A stretch of DNA of 29,060 nucleotides from JBKPRX01 sp046734795 (GTDB lineage: Bacteria; Actinomycetota; Thermoleophilia; Gaiellales; Gaiellaceae): assembly GCA_046734795.1 (NCBI GenBank), contig JBKPRX010000115.1:1-29060 (forward strand), written 5' to 3'. The position numbers and the translations under genes are program-made. Under the pieces are notes generated by a model. That model was not told the DNA's origin. It worked only from the letters and a program-made list of their open reading frames with translations, and made no database searches. Positions 1-7,016 of the stretch are shown here, piece after piece (the first letter of the stretch is position 1; every line of letters begins with the position of its first letter).

Positions 1-280
1 GCAGTTCGCTGATCGTCGGGTTCGCTTCGTCGCGGATGCCGAAGGCTCGTTCTAGGCCTTTCGCTAGCGCCACCGGGTCGGCTGACGAGCGGTCGGCTTG
101 GTACCACACATGCGGTTTGTCTCTCAGCCACTGGCGCGCCAGCGTCGTTTTGCCATAGCCGGCCGGCGCGATCAGGAGGAGGAAGCGCGCGTTCGATTCG
201 TCCAGGATTTTCGTGAGCCTGGGCCGCTCGATGATTCGTGCCGCCGCGGCGGCGACTATGTCGAGGGTGCCTGCTTCCAT
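1..280 (-). CDS. LuxR/MalT-family ATPase regulator, N-terminal part (cut by window edge)
   Basis: Translating the minus strand from the ATG at 280 gives an open frame that runs off the left edge, with 93 codons visible. It contains a clear Walker A P-loop, APAGYGKTT, at about residues 38-46, after a short N-terminal helix and an IIERPRLT-like segment. This is typical of MalT/LAL-type STAND ATPases that activate transcription. The start is supported by a purine-rich GAGGAAGGG directly upstream and by a possible sigma70-type promoter at 315-343. The C-terminal sensor and HTH parts lie outside the window, so the full architecture is unknown. The next gene upstream is a stand-alone LuxR HTH protein on the same strand. 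Family call is good; the regulated pathway is unknown. Confidence 0.72.
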   Translation of the reverse strand, partial: MEAGTLDIVAAAAARIIERPRLTKILDESNARFLLLIAPAGYGKTTLARQWLRDKPHVWYQADRSSADPVALAKGLERAFGIRDEANPTISEL

Positions 281-289
281 CCCTTCCTC
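281..289 (-). promoter_or_regulatory. Shine-Dalgarno for the LuxR/MalT-like ATPase
   Basis: The minus strand reads GAGGAAGGG immediately before the ATG at 280. Most genes here lack such a site, so it helps to fix this start. The spacing is short if the final G's are counted, but normal for the AGGA core. Confidence 0.5.
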
Positions 290-314
290 GACAGCGTGTT
301 GTGCCGGATGCGAG

Positions 315-343
315 ACCGTAACGTGATCGTTCGCAAGAGTCGA
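315..343 (-). promoter_or_regulatory. Possible sigma70-type promoter of the ATPase gene
   Basis: On the minus strand a TCGACT -35-like hexamer (338-343; four of six match TTGACA) and a TACGGT -10 (315-320; fits TANNNT) are separated by exactly 17 nt. Transcription would start near 308, leaving a leader of about 28 nt that carries the Shine-Dalgarno. Predicted from sequence only. Confidence 0.4.
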
Positions 344-349
344 CGGCTG

Positions 350-379
350 GCGCGCCCGCGACCGCAGCCACGGGCGCGC
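350..379 (-). terminator. GC-rich hairpin after the LuxR HTH gene
   Basis: A perfect 9-bp inverted repeat (GCGCGCCCG / CGGGCGCGC) with a 12-nt loop lies 7 nt beyond the stop codon of the minus-strand HTH gene. No T-tract follows, as is common in high-GC actinobacteria. It probably separates the HTH transcript from the ATPase gene. Confidence 0.4.
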
Positions 380-386
380 TAGGCCG

Positions 387-653
387 TCAGCCCCCGCTGC
401 CGGCAGGGACCGGCTCGACGCCATTCGCGAGGGGGTCCACGCCGGTGAGCGTGCGGTACGCGACGGGGATCTGGCGACGGCGCGCAACGCCGAGCTTCTG
501 CCGCAGGACGTCTGCGTGCGCCTTCGCCGTCCTCGCAGAGATGCCCAACCGTTCGCCGACCTCCTCGTTGGAGCAGCCGGCGGCGATCAACTCAACGACT
601 TGCCGCTGTCGCTCCGTGATCGCCGGAGCCGCCTCGTACGTTGCCTTGACCAT
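387..653 (-). CDS. Stand-alone LuxR-type HTH DNA-binding protein
   Basis: An 88-residue protein that is almost entirely a LuxR/GerE HTH (about residues 11-66), with the family pattern AAGCSNEEVGERLGIS and then ARTAKAHADVLRQKLG. No receiver, PAS or ATPase domain is present. A longer frame opens at 770, but its extra 39 residues are Arg/Ser-rich and look like noise. The ATG at 653 is preferred because a TAGCTT -10-like element ends 7 nt upstream. The protein is probably a transcription regulator. The neighbouring gene downstream encodes a MalT-like ATPase, a domain usually fused to such an HTH, so the two may act together. That last point is inference. Confidence 0.75.
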   Translation of the reverse strand: MVKATYEAAPAITERQRQVVELIAAGCSNEEVGERLGISARTAKAHADVLRQKLGVARRRQIPVAYRTLTGVDPLANGVEPVPAGSGG

Positions 654-660
654 GCGCGCG

Positions 661-666
661 AAGCTA
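661..666 (-). promoter_or_regulatory. TAGCTT -10 element (leaderless start of HTH gene)
   Basis: TAGCTT on the minus strand ends 7 nt before the ATG at 653. It matches TANNNT at the distance expected for a transcript beginning at the start codon. Confidence 0.45.
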
Positions 667-717
667 CGGCTGCGCGAGCGGGGCGAGCAATAGACCGAAG
701 GGCGTATTGACCCGGCC

Positions 718-1722
718 TTACGCCGGAACTGATTGGCCGCCGACGAAGCTCGCCGCGTGGCCGCGCGCATTCGCCTCGTCGAGCTCAGCCTGCGTCAACG
801 CGCCGATGCGCAACAGGAGCTCGAACTCGTCCCGGAGATGGGTGCGCATCATCTCCGGTCCATCGGTCGCGATCGTGAACGCTACGCCGTGATCGACGAA
901 TGCTCTGAACGTTTCGCGCACGGCGTCTTCGTTCGGCAGAGCCTTCGTCAACAAGTTCGACGTCGGGCAGATCTCGAGGACGATGCCGGCGTCGGAGATC
1001 GCGCGCATCAGACTCGCGTCGCCAGCGGCGAGGATGCCGTGCCCGATGCGGTCCGGACGGAGAATGTCGACGACCTCGCGAAGCTCCTCGCGTCCCATGT
1101 CTTCGCCCTCTTCGCCGACATGGATCGTGACGCCGAGACCGGCGGCGCGAGCTTCTTCGATCATCGGCGCAACTTGCGTGTAGTCGTACCGCGCGCCGTT
1201 CGGCCGCGGGCCCGCGATGTCGACGCCGACGATCCCGCGCGACATCCAGCGGATCGCCTTCTCGACGATCACCTCGTTCTGATGCTGCGTGAACGTCCGG
1301 TCCATCATGAGGATGAGTCCGGCGCGAACCTGCGGATACTCGATGCGCGCGAGGTCGACGCCGCGCGTTGCCGCGAGGATGATGTGGTCGAGGTCGCGCT
1401 CGCCGCCCCGGTTTCGCTTCATCGGGTTGAACCGAAGCTCGAGCGTCGTGATTCCCTGCGAGCGATAGGCGCCGCCGATTGCGCCGTGCACGGATGTTTC
1501 GACCGCCCGCGGACTCGATTGGATGAGCTCCGTCCAGTGGTAGATGGCGTCGAGCGCGTCGAGATTCGGCACGCCGCGCGGGTCGGAGACGGTAACAAGG
1601 CGCTCGAAGTCCCAGTAGTCCTTGACTGGAAGCGCGATTCCCTGCTGGTGCGCGAGCGACCAGAGGATGTCCGACGAGACTGCGCCTCCCAGATGCGTAT
1701 GAAGCTCGGCGAGTCCGTCCAC
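718..1722 (-). CDS. Adenosine deaminase-like amidohydrolase
   Basis: A 334-residue member of the adenosine/adenine deaminase family (metal-dependent hydrolysis of amino-purines and related nucleosides). Zn ligands are visible: HTH at residues 8-10, H201 in HVGEE, H228 in RIGHG, and D287. E204 is the expected catalytic Glu, and EICPTSN is also conserved. The usual TDDP motif reads TDGP here, so the second Asp, which contacts substrate N7 in characterised ADA, is Gly288. The substrate may therefore differ, for example a nucleoside analogue or an aminofutalosine-like compound. The GTG at 1722 is chosen because the HTH motif must lie near the N-terminus; upstream in-frame sequence is shadow of the MATE gene. 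It starts 26 nt after the MATE stop, so co-transcription is likely. Confidence 0.85.
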   Translation of the reverse strand: MDGLAELHTHLGGAVSSDILWSLAHQQGIALPVKDYWDFERLVTVSDPRGVPNLDALDAIYHWTELIQSSPRAVETSVHGAIGGAYRSQGITTLELRFNPMKRNRGGERDLDHIILAATRGVDLARIEYPQVRAGLILMMDRTFTQHQNEVIVEKAIRWMSRGIVGVDIAGPRPNGARYDYTQVAPMIEEARAAGLGVTIHVGEEGEDMGREELREVVDILRPDRIGHGILAAGDASLMRAISDAGIVLEICPTSNLLTKALPNEDAVRETFRAFVDHGVAFTIATDGPEMMRTHLRDEFELLLRIGALTQAELDEANARGHAASFVGGQSVPA

Positions 1723-1748
1723 GAGGATGAGGATAGAGCGCCGCCGCG

Positions 1749-3053
1749 CTAGCTCCAGCCGACGACGACCCAGCGTCGGCCGGCGAACCGCGCACCGAGG
1801 AACGCGAGGCGCGCGGCAATCAGCGCGTCGAGTCCGGTCCAGACGCCGACGACGCCCCAACCGGCGGCGAGTGACGCGAAGGCGATCGGCGCGAACACGA
1901 GAAACGAGGAGGCGAGCATCGACCACATCAGGTACGAGGTGTCGCTCGCCCCGATGAGGATCCCGTCGAGTGCGAACACTGCGCCTGCGAGCGGTTGCAT
2001 CACGACGAAGAACGGCCAGAGCAGGTGCGCTTGGTGGAGTACCTGCGGGTCGCTCGTGAACGCGCGCGGGAGCACGTCTCTGCCGAGCAAGAGCAAGACG
2101 CCGAATGCGGCGCCGAGTACGACCGACCATTCGATCATTCGCGTCGAGGCTGCGTGCGCTCCGTCCGCCTCGCCTGCGCCGAGCATCCGGCCGACGATCA
2201 CCTGGCCGGCGATTGCGACTGCATCGAGCACGAGCGCGAGGAAGATGAAGAGTTGAAACGCGATCTGGTGAGCGCCGAGGGCAGCGTCGCTATCGCGTGC
2301 GAGCACCGCCGCAGCGAGGATGAACGAGGCCTGGAGCGCGATCGTTCGAACGAGAATCTGGCGACCGACGCGAAGCATCGGTTGCATCTCGCCGAGCCGT
2401 GGGCGACGCGAGTCCGCGTGTGGACGAAGAAGCTCGACGACGAAGGCGATGCCCATCCCGAGTTGGGCGATCGCAGTTCCCGCTGCGGAGCCGGCGATGC
2501 CCCAGTGGAAGCCGTAGACGAAGAGGACTTCCAGCACGATGTTCGCGACGTTCGCGACAACGACGATCTCGAGCGGGCGGCGCAGGTTCGAGACGCCCCG
2601 CAGATATCCCTGTCCGGCGAGCGCGATCACCGCCGCGGGAACGCCGAGCGCTGCGACCCTGAAGTAGAGGACAGCGAGATCGCCTGAGTGGCCATGCGCG
2701 CCGAGACCCCGCAGCAGCGGCTCGGCAAGCACCTCACACGCGACGAGAAGCGCGAGCCCGATCGCGAGCGCGAGCCACAGCGCCTGCGCCGCAAGGCGTG
2801 CTGCACGCTCGTGCTCGCCGGCGCCACTCGCACGGGCGACAACTGCCGTCGTGCCGTACGCGAGAAAGTTGAACGCGAGGAAGATCGCCGAAAGCACCGT
2901 GCCGGCGAGGCCGAGAGCGGCGATCTGGGGCCGGCCGAGATGGCCGACGATCGCCGTGTCAACAAGGACGTAGAGCGGCTCCGCAGCGAGTGCGCCGAGC
3001 GCCGGGAGCGCGAGCTGGAGGATCTCGCGGTCGTGTGGTGAGCGGCGCCGCAT
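1749..3053 (-). CDS. MATE family efflux transporter (DinF-like)
   Basis: A 434-residue, roughly 12-helix membrane protein. It has the MATE/DinF signature EPLYVLVDTAIVGHLG near residues 24-39 and a second-half counterpart around DAVAIAGQVIVGRMLG. MATE proteins export cationic drugs and metabolites using H+ or Na+ gradients; the DinF branch is also linked to DNA-damage and oxidative stress. Length and topology look complete. The ATG at 3053 is preceded by a TAGGCT -10 element at leaderless distance, and the gene is divergent from the glycosyltransferase at 3089. It heads a likely two-gene transcript with the deaminase-like gene. The substrate is not predictable. Confidence 0.9.
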   Translation of the reverse strand: MRRRSPHDREILQLALPALGALAAEPLYVLVDTAIVGHLGRPQIAALGLAGTVLSAIFLAFNFLAYGTTAVVARASGAGEHERAARLAAQALWLALAIGLALLVACEVLAEPLLRGLGAHGHSGDLAVLYFRVAALGVPAAVIALAGQGYLRGVSNLRRPLEIVVVANVANIVLEVLFVYGFHWGIAGSAAGTAIAQLGMGIAFVVELLRPHADSRRPRLGEMQPMLRVGRQILVRTIALQASFILAAAVLARDSDAALGAHQIAFQLFIFLALVLDAVAIAGQVIVGRMLGAGEADGAHAASTRMIEWSVVLGAAFGVLLLLGRDVLPRAFTSDPQVLHQAHLLWPFFVVMQPLAGAVFALDGILIGASDTSYLMWSMLASSFLVFAPIAFASLAAGWGVVGVWTGLDALIAARLAFLGARFAGRRWVVVGWS

Positions 3054-3060
3054 CCCGCGC

Positions 3061-3066
3061 AGCCTA
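3061..3066 (-). promoter_or_regulatory. TAGGCT -10 element of the MATE gene
   Basis: TAGGCT on the minus strand ends 7 nt before the ATG at 3053. It lies in the 35-nt divergent gap shared with the glycosyltransferase promoter. Confidence 0.5.
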
Positions 3067-3075
3067 GGCCGACGA

Positions 3076-3081
3076 GATAAT
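3076..3081 (+). promoter_or_regulatory. GATAAT -10 element of the glycosyltransferase gene
   Basis: GATAAT (five of six match TATAAT) ends 7 nt before the GTG at 3089. It is back-to-back with the MATE -10, so both divergent transcripts appear leaderless. Confidence 0.5.
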
Positions 3082-3088
3082 CAACCGC

Positions 3089-4237
3089 GTGAAGGTCGGA
3101 ATCGTCGTTCCGTACTCGTGGTCCTTCTGGGGCGCCGTCGTCGAGCACGCCGAACTACAGGCGGATGCGCTGCGGCGCGCAGGGTGCGACGTGCGCATCG
3201 TGATGGGGAACGACCCGCCGGGACAGTTCACGCGCGTCCTGCATCCGCGACACGGACGCCACGGAAATCCGCCCGACGACGTGATCGCAATCGGCCGGTC
3301 CGTGATCGTTCCCGCGAACGGAACGCTCCCGAACATCATCCTCAGTCCGCGCGCGTTCTTCCGGATCCGTCAAGCGCTCGAGCGCGAGCAATTCGATGTC
3401 CTGCACTTGCACGAGCCGCTGACGCCGTTGCCGTGCATCGCGACGCTAGCGATCGCGACGTGCCCGATGGTCGCGACGTTCCACTCGAGCGGAGACCTCG
3501 GTTGGATGAAGCTGGGCGGGCCTCTGTGGGGATTCCTCGCCGATCGGCTCGATCACCGGATCGCCGTCTCGGAGAAAAGCCGCGCAACGTGGGAGCGCTG
3601 GCTTCCCGGCGACTACGAGATCATCCCGAACGGCGTACTGATCCCGCCTGTCGCCGACCCGCGCGACCGCGAGCACAGCGTGCTCTTCGTCGGGCGCCAG
3701 GAAGCACGAAAAGGACTGCCGGTACTGCTGCGGGCGTGGCCCGCACTCCACGCGCGAACGGGCGCGCGCCTTCGGGTGGTCGGCGCCGATCCGCTTGCGG
3801 TACGACTGCTCCTGACGCGTTTGCGAGTACCGGACGAGGGGATCGACGTTCTGGGGTTTCTCGAGCAAGAACAGCTGACGGACGAGCTCCTTCGCGCGAA
3901 GGTGATGATCGCGCCGTCGCTCGGCGGCGAAAGTTTCGGGATGGTTTTGACGCGCGCCTACGCATGTGCCACGCCCGTCGCTGCGTCGGACATTCCCGGG
4001 TATCGCGAGGTGCTCGACGACGGTGCCGCTGTACGGTTTCCGCCTGCTGACGAGGACGCGCTTGTCGAGGCGGTTACAGCGCTGCTCGCGGACGAAGAGC
4101 GACGGCAAGCTCTCGGCGCTGCGGGACGCCGAATCGCGGAAGAGCGGTATTCGTGGGATGGGATCGCGAGCCGGCTCGTCGAGATCTACGAGAGCGTGAC
4201 GCACGCGGCGACGCCGACAGCGGCAGCGAGCGCGTGA
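3089..4237 (+). CDS. GT4 family glycosyltransferase, PimA/PimB-like
   Basis: A 382-residue GT-B fold retaining glycosyltransferase. The N-terminal acceptor domain opens with VVPYSWSFWGAVVEHAELQ and contains LHLHEPLTPL and ATFHSSGD, as in phosphatidylinositol mannosyltransferases. The C-terminal donor domain has FVGRQEARKGL and GGESFGMVLTRAYACATPV. It probably transfers a sugar (mannose or similar) from a nucleotide donor to a lipid acceptor at the inner membrane face. In the EX7E donor motif the first Glu (E281) is present but the second position is Arg289. The start is GTG at 3089. The stop overlaps the next gene by four bases (GTGA), tying it to a lipid-flippase-like membrane protein. PimA itself is possible but not proven. 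Confidence 0.87.
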   Translation: MKVGIVVPYSWSFWGAVVEHAELQADALRRAGCDVRIVMGNDPPGQFTRVLHPRHGRHGNPPDDVIAIGRSVIVPANGTLPNIILSPRAFFRIRQALEREQFDVLHLHEPLTPLPCIATLAIATCPMVATFHSSGDLGWMKLGGPLWGFLADRLDHRIAVSEKSRATWERWLPGDYEIIPNGVLIPPVADPRDREHSVLFVGRQEARKGLPVLLRAWPALHARTGARLRVVGADPLAVRLLLTRLRVPDEGIDVLGFLEQEQLTDELLRAKVMIAPSLGGESFGMVLTRAYACATPVAASDIPGYREVLDDGAAVRFPPADEDALVEAVTALLADEERRQALGAAGRRIAEERYSWDGIASRLVEIYESVTHAATPTAAASA

Positions 4238-5304
4238 AACAGAAGTTGCGCTGGCTTCGCGGTGCGGCCGTCTTGCCGATGGCCGCGATTGTCTTCGCGT
4301 TGCTCTGGTGGCGCGGCCCGGACTGGAACCTCGTCGCCGACGCCTTCAGCGCGGTGCAGTGGGAGTGGGTCGTTGCGGCTATCGGCTTCAACTTGCTGTC
4401 GATCTTCGCGCGAGCGCTCGCTTGGCAGACCGTGATCCATGCTGCGATGGACCCGCCGCGTCCGACATTCCCGTTGACGTTCTCAGCGTTCAGCGTCGGC
4501 CTGCTGGCGAATGCAGTGCTGCCGGGTCGAATCGGCGAGCTCGCGCGGGTGGCCGTTCTCACGCGAAGGTTCCCAGGCAGGCGCGGGATCTGGCCGACGC
4601 TCGTCAGCACGGTCTTCGCTCATCGCGTCTTCGACGTCATTCCCATCCTTCTGCTCGTCGGGTACGTCGTGTTCACAGCCGAGATCCCGAGCGAGAAGCT
4701 CGCCGCTCTGATCGCCGCATTGGCCTTCGGTGTTGCACTGCTCGTCGTCGCGTTTGTCGTTGCGCGCAGGCAGCGCCTCCCGACGACGGTCGAGGGTCTC
4801 GGCATCGTCCGCCGGTTCGTGACGATGGCGCGGCACGGCCTCGCCGTCATGCACAGCCCGCTGCACGCCGCAGGCGCGATCACGGGCCAGTGCATCGGAT
4901 GGCTCTGTCAGCTCGCGGCCGTCTGGACGTCGATGCGCGCGTTCCACATTCATCTTGGATTGCCTGCCGCGGCTCTGGTGCTCGTGCTCATGAACGTCGT
5001 CACGGTGCTCCCGCTCTGGCCGGGCAACGTCGGGCTCGTGCAACAGGCGATCGCCGTTCCGTTGAAACGGAGCTACGGGATCGCGTATGCGCACGGCGTC
5101 GCCTTTGGCTTTGGCTTGCAGGCAATCGAAGCTTCCGTCGGCGTCGGCATCGGCCTCATCTTCCTCGGCAAAGAAGGGTTGTCGTTCGCAATGCTCCGCG
5201 TGATGCCCGATGCGTCGCAGACGGCGGAGATGTCTGAGGGCGAAGCGGAGGAAGCGGGCGACCTCCGGGAAGCGGAGCGCGAGCGCGCCTCCGCTTCGCG
5301 TTAG
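4234..5304 (+). CDS. UPF0104 / lysylphosphatidylglycerol synthase-type membrane protein
   Basis: A 356-residue polytopic membrane protein of the UPF0104 (YbhN/AglD, LPG_synthase_TM) family. Visible family traits are FNLLSIFARALAWQTVI, FSVGLLANAVLPGRIGELAR and the later PLWPGNVGLVQQ segment. Homologues are membrane parts of aminoacyl-lipid synthases or lipid/polyprenol-sugar flippases. The GTG at 4234 sits inside the glycosyltransferase stop (GTGA), arguing for translational coupling and a joint role in moving or modifying a glycolipid. The C-terminal tail is hydrophilic and Glu/Ala/Arg-rich. The gene ends convergently with xseB, overlapping it by 4 bases. No soluble aminoacyl-transferase domain is present. 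Confidence 0.85.
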   Translation: MKQKLRWLRGAAVLPMAAIVFALLWWRGPDWNLVADAFSAVQWEWVVAAIGFNLLSIFARALAWQTVIHAAMDPPRPTFPLTFSAFSVGLLANAVLPGRIGELARVAVLTRRFPGRRGIWPTLVSTVFAHRVFDVIPILLLVGYVVFTAEIPSEKLAALIAALAFGVALLVVAFVVARRQRLPTTVEGLGIVRRFVTMARHGLAVMHSPLHAAGAITGQCIGWLCQLAAVWTSMRAFHIHLGLPAAALVLVLMNVVTVLPLWPGNVGLVQQAIAVPLKRSYGIAYAHGVAFGFGLQAIEASVGVGIGLIFLGKEGLSFAMLRVMPDASQTAEMSEGEAEEAGDLREAERERASASR

Positions 5305-5534
5305 CTCGGTTCGTCTGCCGCGCTCGGGTCGGCGGCGGGCGCGCCGGCGCGATTGACGAGCTCTTCGATTCGCCCGTGCGCCGCGTCCAGCTGGTCGCGG
5401 CAGATCCGGTAGAGCTCCTCGCCGCGCTGCCAAAGCGCGAGGGCTTCGTCGAGCGGCGCTTGCCCTCGCTCGAGCCGCTCGACGATCTGCTCGAGCTCTC
5501 GCTGGGCTTCCTCGAAGGTCGGCTGGCTCGTCAT
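5301..5534 (-). CDS. xseB: Exodeoxyribonuclease VII small subunit
   Basis: A 77-residue protein matching the XseB family: N-terminal TFEEAQRELEQIVERLERGQ, then LDEALALWQRGEELYRICRDQL, a two-helix coiled coil. XseB binds the large subunit to form exonuclease VII, which degrades single-stranded DNA from both ends in mismatch repair and DNA damage clearance. The ATG at 5534 overlaps the xseA stop as ATGA, a classic coupled arrangement. The Ala/Asp/Ser-rich C-terminal tail of about 15 residues is typical of high-GC homologues. Confidence 0.96.
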   Translation of the reverse strand: MTSQPTFEEAQRELEQIVERLERGQAPLDEALALWQRGEELYRICRDQLDAAHGRIEELVNRAGAPAADPSAADEPS

Positions 5535-6676
5535 TCGACTCGGGCCCCGAACCGGCCGTCGGAAACTTGCACGTCGATCGGCGCTCCTGTCGTGACGTCG
5601 CCGGTCGCCCGGACGAGTCGTCCGTTGTCCGTCCGGACGACGGCGTATCCCCGATCGAGTGTTGCTTGAGGAGACAACGCACGAAGCTTTCCCGCCGTCG
5701 ACTCGAGCGCCGCCCGCTTGCGCTCGACCGCGAGCGCGGGCGCCGACCGCAGACGTTCGCGCGCACGCTCGAGCGCTTCTCCGTGGCGCTCGAGACGGCG
5801 TGCGAGCGCGCGTGAGAGCGACTCGCGTGCGCGGTCGAGCTCCAACGACAACTGAGTGAGCTCCGGGACCACGAGCTTTCCCGCCATTGTCGGCGTCGAC
5901 GCGCGGAGATCGGCGGCGAGGTCGCAGAGAGGTGTGTCCTGTTCATGTCCGACACCCGAGACGACGGGCACCGGGCAGGCAGCGACGGCGCGGACGAGGT
6001 GCTCGTCGCTGAACGGCAGGAGGTCCTCGAAGCTTCCGCCTCCACGGGCGAGGATCACGACGTCAATGTTCGGCTGCGCGCAGATGGTGTGAAGCGCCGC
6101 GACGATCTCGCGTGCGGCGCGCGGCCCTTGGACGTACGTCTCCGCGACCAAGATTCGAGCCGGCGGAAACCTCGTGCGGATCGTCGTGAGCAAGTCCTGC
6201 TTCGCCGCGGCGTCGTTGCCGGTGACGATTCCGATCGTGCGCGGCAGCCGTGGAAGCTTGCGCTTGCGCTCCTGCGCGAAAAGTCCTTCGGCGGCAAGCT
6301 TCGTCTTCAGACGTTCGAGCCGTGCGAGGTGGTCACCGACGCCGTAGCGCTCGAGCGTCAGCGCGCGAAGCCGGAACGTCCCGCGCTGCTCGAAGAGCTC
6401 CGGCCGTCCGTAGACGTGCACGCGATCGCCGTCCGCGAGCTCGAGCCGGAGCGCATCGAATCGGGCGCGCGGGATCGCGGCCGCGAGGCACGCGCCGTCG
6501 CTCGGATCCTTGAGCGTGAAGAAGACATTGGCCCAACGCTCGTGTCGTCGGAGCTCCGTCAACTCGCCTTCGACCCAGACCGTCGGCAGGCGCGAAAGCC
6601 AGTCGCCGACGCCGCGGTTGAACGAAGAGACGGAATAGACCTTCCGGTCGTCGTAGTCGAGCGCCTCGACCTTCAC
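5531..6676 (-). CDS. xseA: Exodeoxyribonuclease VII large subunit
   Basis: A 381-residue catalytic subunit of exonuclease VII. The N-terminal OB-fold (about 1-95) begins KVYSVSSFNRGVGDWLSRL and contains VWVEGELTEL. The nuclease domain has GIVTGNDAAAKQDLL, ILARGGGSFEDLLPFSDE and SGVGHEQDTPLCD, carrying the conserved Asp/Arg/His/Asp catalytic set. Shorter than E. coli XseA (456 aa) but ends normally with the GYAVV domain, so it is complete. The GTG at 6676 is chosen over the longer frame because the extra 37 N-terminal residues look non-coding and a TACGCT -10-like element ends 7 nt before this GTG. It is the next-to-last gene of a minus-strand block starting near 9769. Confidence 0.95.
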   Translation of the reverse strand: MKVEALDYDDRKVYSVSSFNRGVGDWLSRLPTVWVEGELTELRRHERWANVFFTLKDPSDGACLAAAIPRARFDALRLELADGDRVHVYGRPELFEQRGTFRLRALTLERYGVGDHLARLERLKTKLAAEGLFAQERKRKLPRLPRTIGIVTGNDAAAKQDLLTTIRTRFPPARILVAETYVQGPRAAREIVAALHTICAQPNIDVVILARGGGSFEDLLPFSDEHLVRAVAACPVPVVSGVGHEQDTPLCDLAADLRASTPTMAGKLVVPELTQLSLELDRARESLSRALARRLERHGEALERARERLRSAPALAVERKRAALESTAGKLRALSPQATLDRGYAVVRTDNGRLVRATGDVTTGAPIDVQVSDGRFGARVE

Positions 6677-6683
6677 GCGCTCC

Positions 6684-6689
6684 AGCGTA
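6684..6689 (-). promoter_or_regulatory. TACGCT -10 element of xseA
   Basis: TACGCT on the minus strand ends 7 nt before the xseA GTG, so xseAB may have its own leaderless promoter. A GGAG in the 7-nt spacer could serve as a weak ribosome site on longer transcripts. Confidence 0.45.
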
Positions 6690-6731
6690 CTCCGGCGCGC
6701 CAGTGGTCTCTGCGGGCCTGTCCAGCGAGCG

Positions 6732-7016
6732 CTACAGGAGAATCTCGGCGGCGGTCGTGTGGCCGCAGCCGTTCTCGACCAAGCCAACCGCGAGATGCAA
6801 GTCCGCCTCGCTCGCCGCGAGACGCTCGGCCAGAGGGAGCGGATAACCGGCCTCGATCAGCACGTGCAGACGCCAGCTCTCGACCTTCGAGCGCTCGCTT
6901 TCCGACCCAATTTCGACGGTTTCGGTGGCTTCGCTCACGGTGCGCCTCATGTTCGTGGTGGTAAAGACGAACCCTGCCCGCGTTTGTTGGCCCTCGGTCG
7001 ATCCGGCAAACATCAC
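6732..7016 (-). CDS. Small conserved-looking protein of unknown function
   Basis: A 94-residue protein. The N-terminal ~25 residues look variable. The C-terminal ~50 residues form a compact helical unit (WRLHVLIEAGYPLPLAERLA, then a segment resembling ADLHLAVGLVENGCGHTTAAEILL). I recall similar short proteins in actinobacterial genomes but know no function. The GTG at 7016 overlaps the upstream coiled-coil gene stop as GTGA, and an ATG follows at 7013, so the 94- or 93-residue form is favoured by coupling. A shorter ATG start at 6950 (72 aa) is possible but has no ribosome site. It lies 55 nt before xseA in the same orientation. Confidence 0.6.
   Translation of the reverse strand: MMFAGSTEGQQTRAGFVFTTTNMRRTVSEATETVEIGSESERSKVESWRLHVLIEAGYPLPLAERLAASEADLHLAVGLVENGCGHTTAAEILL

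Noticed and set aside
98..382. 94-codon plus-strand frame
   Set aside because: It is antisense to the P-loop ATPase gene, whose Walker A motif is on the minus strand.
4483..6045. 520-codon minus-strand frame across the UPF0104 gene and xseA
   Set aside because: The composition is Arg/Ser/Ala noise, and both true genes in the region are clear family members.
6732..6950. Shorter 72-residue start for the small gene before xseA
   Set aside because: It has no ribosome site or -10 element, whereas the longer start overlaps the upstream stop as GTGA. It remains possible.
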